This document shows, in pieces, positions 8,227 to 8,485 of a DNA stretch of 8,485 bases. How positions within the stretch are numbered: the stretch's first letter is position 1; the number at the start of each line of letters is the position of its first letter. Under the pieces are notes generated by a model. The model was not told where the DNA came from. It did not search any database and worked only from the letters and a program-made list of their open reading frames with translations. This stretch comes from Bifidobacteriaceae bacterium (lineage in GTDB: Bacteria > Actinomycetota > Actinomycetes > Actinomycetales > WQXJ01). The translations under genes were made by a program, and so were the position numbers. Location: the NCBI GenBank assembly GCA_031278665.1, contig JAITKC010000138.1:1-8485 (forward strand). Direction: 5' to 3'.

Positions 8227-8241
8227 GCCGGCCGGGCCGGC
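8227..8241 (-). other. GC hairpin in the ssb-rpsR gap
   Basis: GCCGGCC-G-GGCCGGC is an inverted repeat with 7-bp arms in the 138-base gap between ssb and rpsR. A 10-bp palindrome TTGGCGCCAA lies nearby at 8282-8291. The gap holds no gene. The structure may partly terminate or process the ssb transcript so that rpsR and rplI are expressed at a different level. Chance is possible in such GC-rich sequence. Confidence 0.3.
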
Positions 8242-8316
8242 CGCGTCCGAGCCGCTCGGGTTTTGGCCCGGTCCGCGGAGCTTGGCGCCAATGTTCGGGT
8301 TTCGGCCGCCGTCCGG

Positions 8317-8485
8317 TTAGAACGGCGGCTCGTCGTCAGCCGGCCCGGACACGCCGGGCGCCGCCCAACGGTCCTCCGCCGGCCCGCTGTAGCCGCCGCC
8401 CTGTCCGGACGGCGGCCCGTAGCCGCCGCCACCCGCGCCGCCGCCAGCGCCGCCGCCGCCACCGGCGCCGCCGTAACCGCCGCCG
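8317..8485 (-). CDS. ssb: Single-stranded DNA-binding protein, C-terminal part (start outside window)
   Basis: Only the last 56 residues are inside the window. They form a very glycine-rich disordered linker with GGGYGG, GGGGYGP and GGGYSGP, followed by an acidic tip ending DDEPPF and a TAA stop. SSB coats single-stranded DNA during replication and repair. The DDxPF-type tip is the docking site for partner proteins such as RecQ, RecO, PriA and DNA polymerase III subunits, and the Gly-rich linker is typical of actinobacterial SSB. The oligonucleotide-binding fold lies to the right of the window. Its position before rpsR and rplI fits the rpsF-ssb-rpsR-rplI cluster. Confidence 0.93.
   Translation of the reverse strand, partial: GGGYGGAGGGGGAGGGAGGGGYGPPSGQGGGYSGPAEDRWAAPGVSGPADDEPPF

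Overview
The window is a very GC-rich stretch of chromosome, most likely from an actinobacterium (Actinomycetota). This rests on four things: GC-dominated third codon positions, a Gly-rich SSB tail ending in DDEPPF, an aspartokinase close to the mycobacterial and corynebacterial enzymes, and a PimB-like mannosyltransferase of the kind that builds phosphatidylinositol mannosides. All eight recognisable genes lie on the minus strand, so transcription runs from right to left. No gene on the plus strand is convincing.

In transcription order, the right part (about 8485 to 7465) is the distal half of the conserved rpsF-ssb-rpsR-rplI cluster. It holds the C-terminus of SSB, ribosomal protein S18 and ribosomal protein L9. 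The S18 is a zinc-free type in which all four usual zinc ligands are replaced. A 180-base gap follows, holding nine 9-bp GC-rich units, a 16-bp perfect palindrome and a strong hairpin.

The middle part (7284 to 3627) holds lysC (aspartokinase) and asd (aspartate-semialdehyde dehydrogenase), overlapping by ATGA. These are the first two steps of the aspartate pathway to lysine/diaminopimelate, threonine and methionine. After 32 bases comes a GT4 glycosyltransferase closely resembling PimB. lysC carries an unusual linker between its kinase and ACT regions. At the end of that linker is an in-frame GTG with an SD-like sequence, exactly where the Corynebacterium beta subunit starts.

The left part (3316 to 1) holds a sugar-porter family MFS transporter, preceded by a 310-base non-coding region with several inverted repeats. 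It is followed by a class C beta-lactamase-like serine hydrolase that runs off the left edge. The hydrolase seems to have its own leaderless promoter overlapped by a 16-bp palindrome. Its C-terminus is a Pro/Ala/Glu-rich tail made from a 138-bp duplicated block.

No new defence, mobile or biosynthetic system is visible: there are no transposases, integrases, CRISPR repeats or tRNAs. The most interesting items are the lysC internal start and linker, the fully zinc-free S18 in the operon copy, the repeat-built hydrolase tail, the operator-like palindrome at the hydrolase promoter, and the 9-bp repeat array between rplI and lysC.
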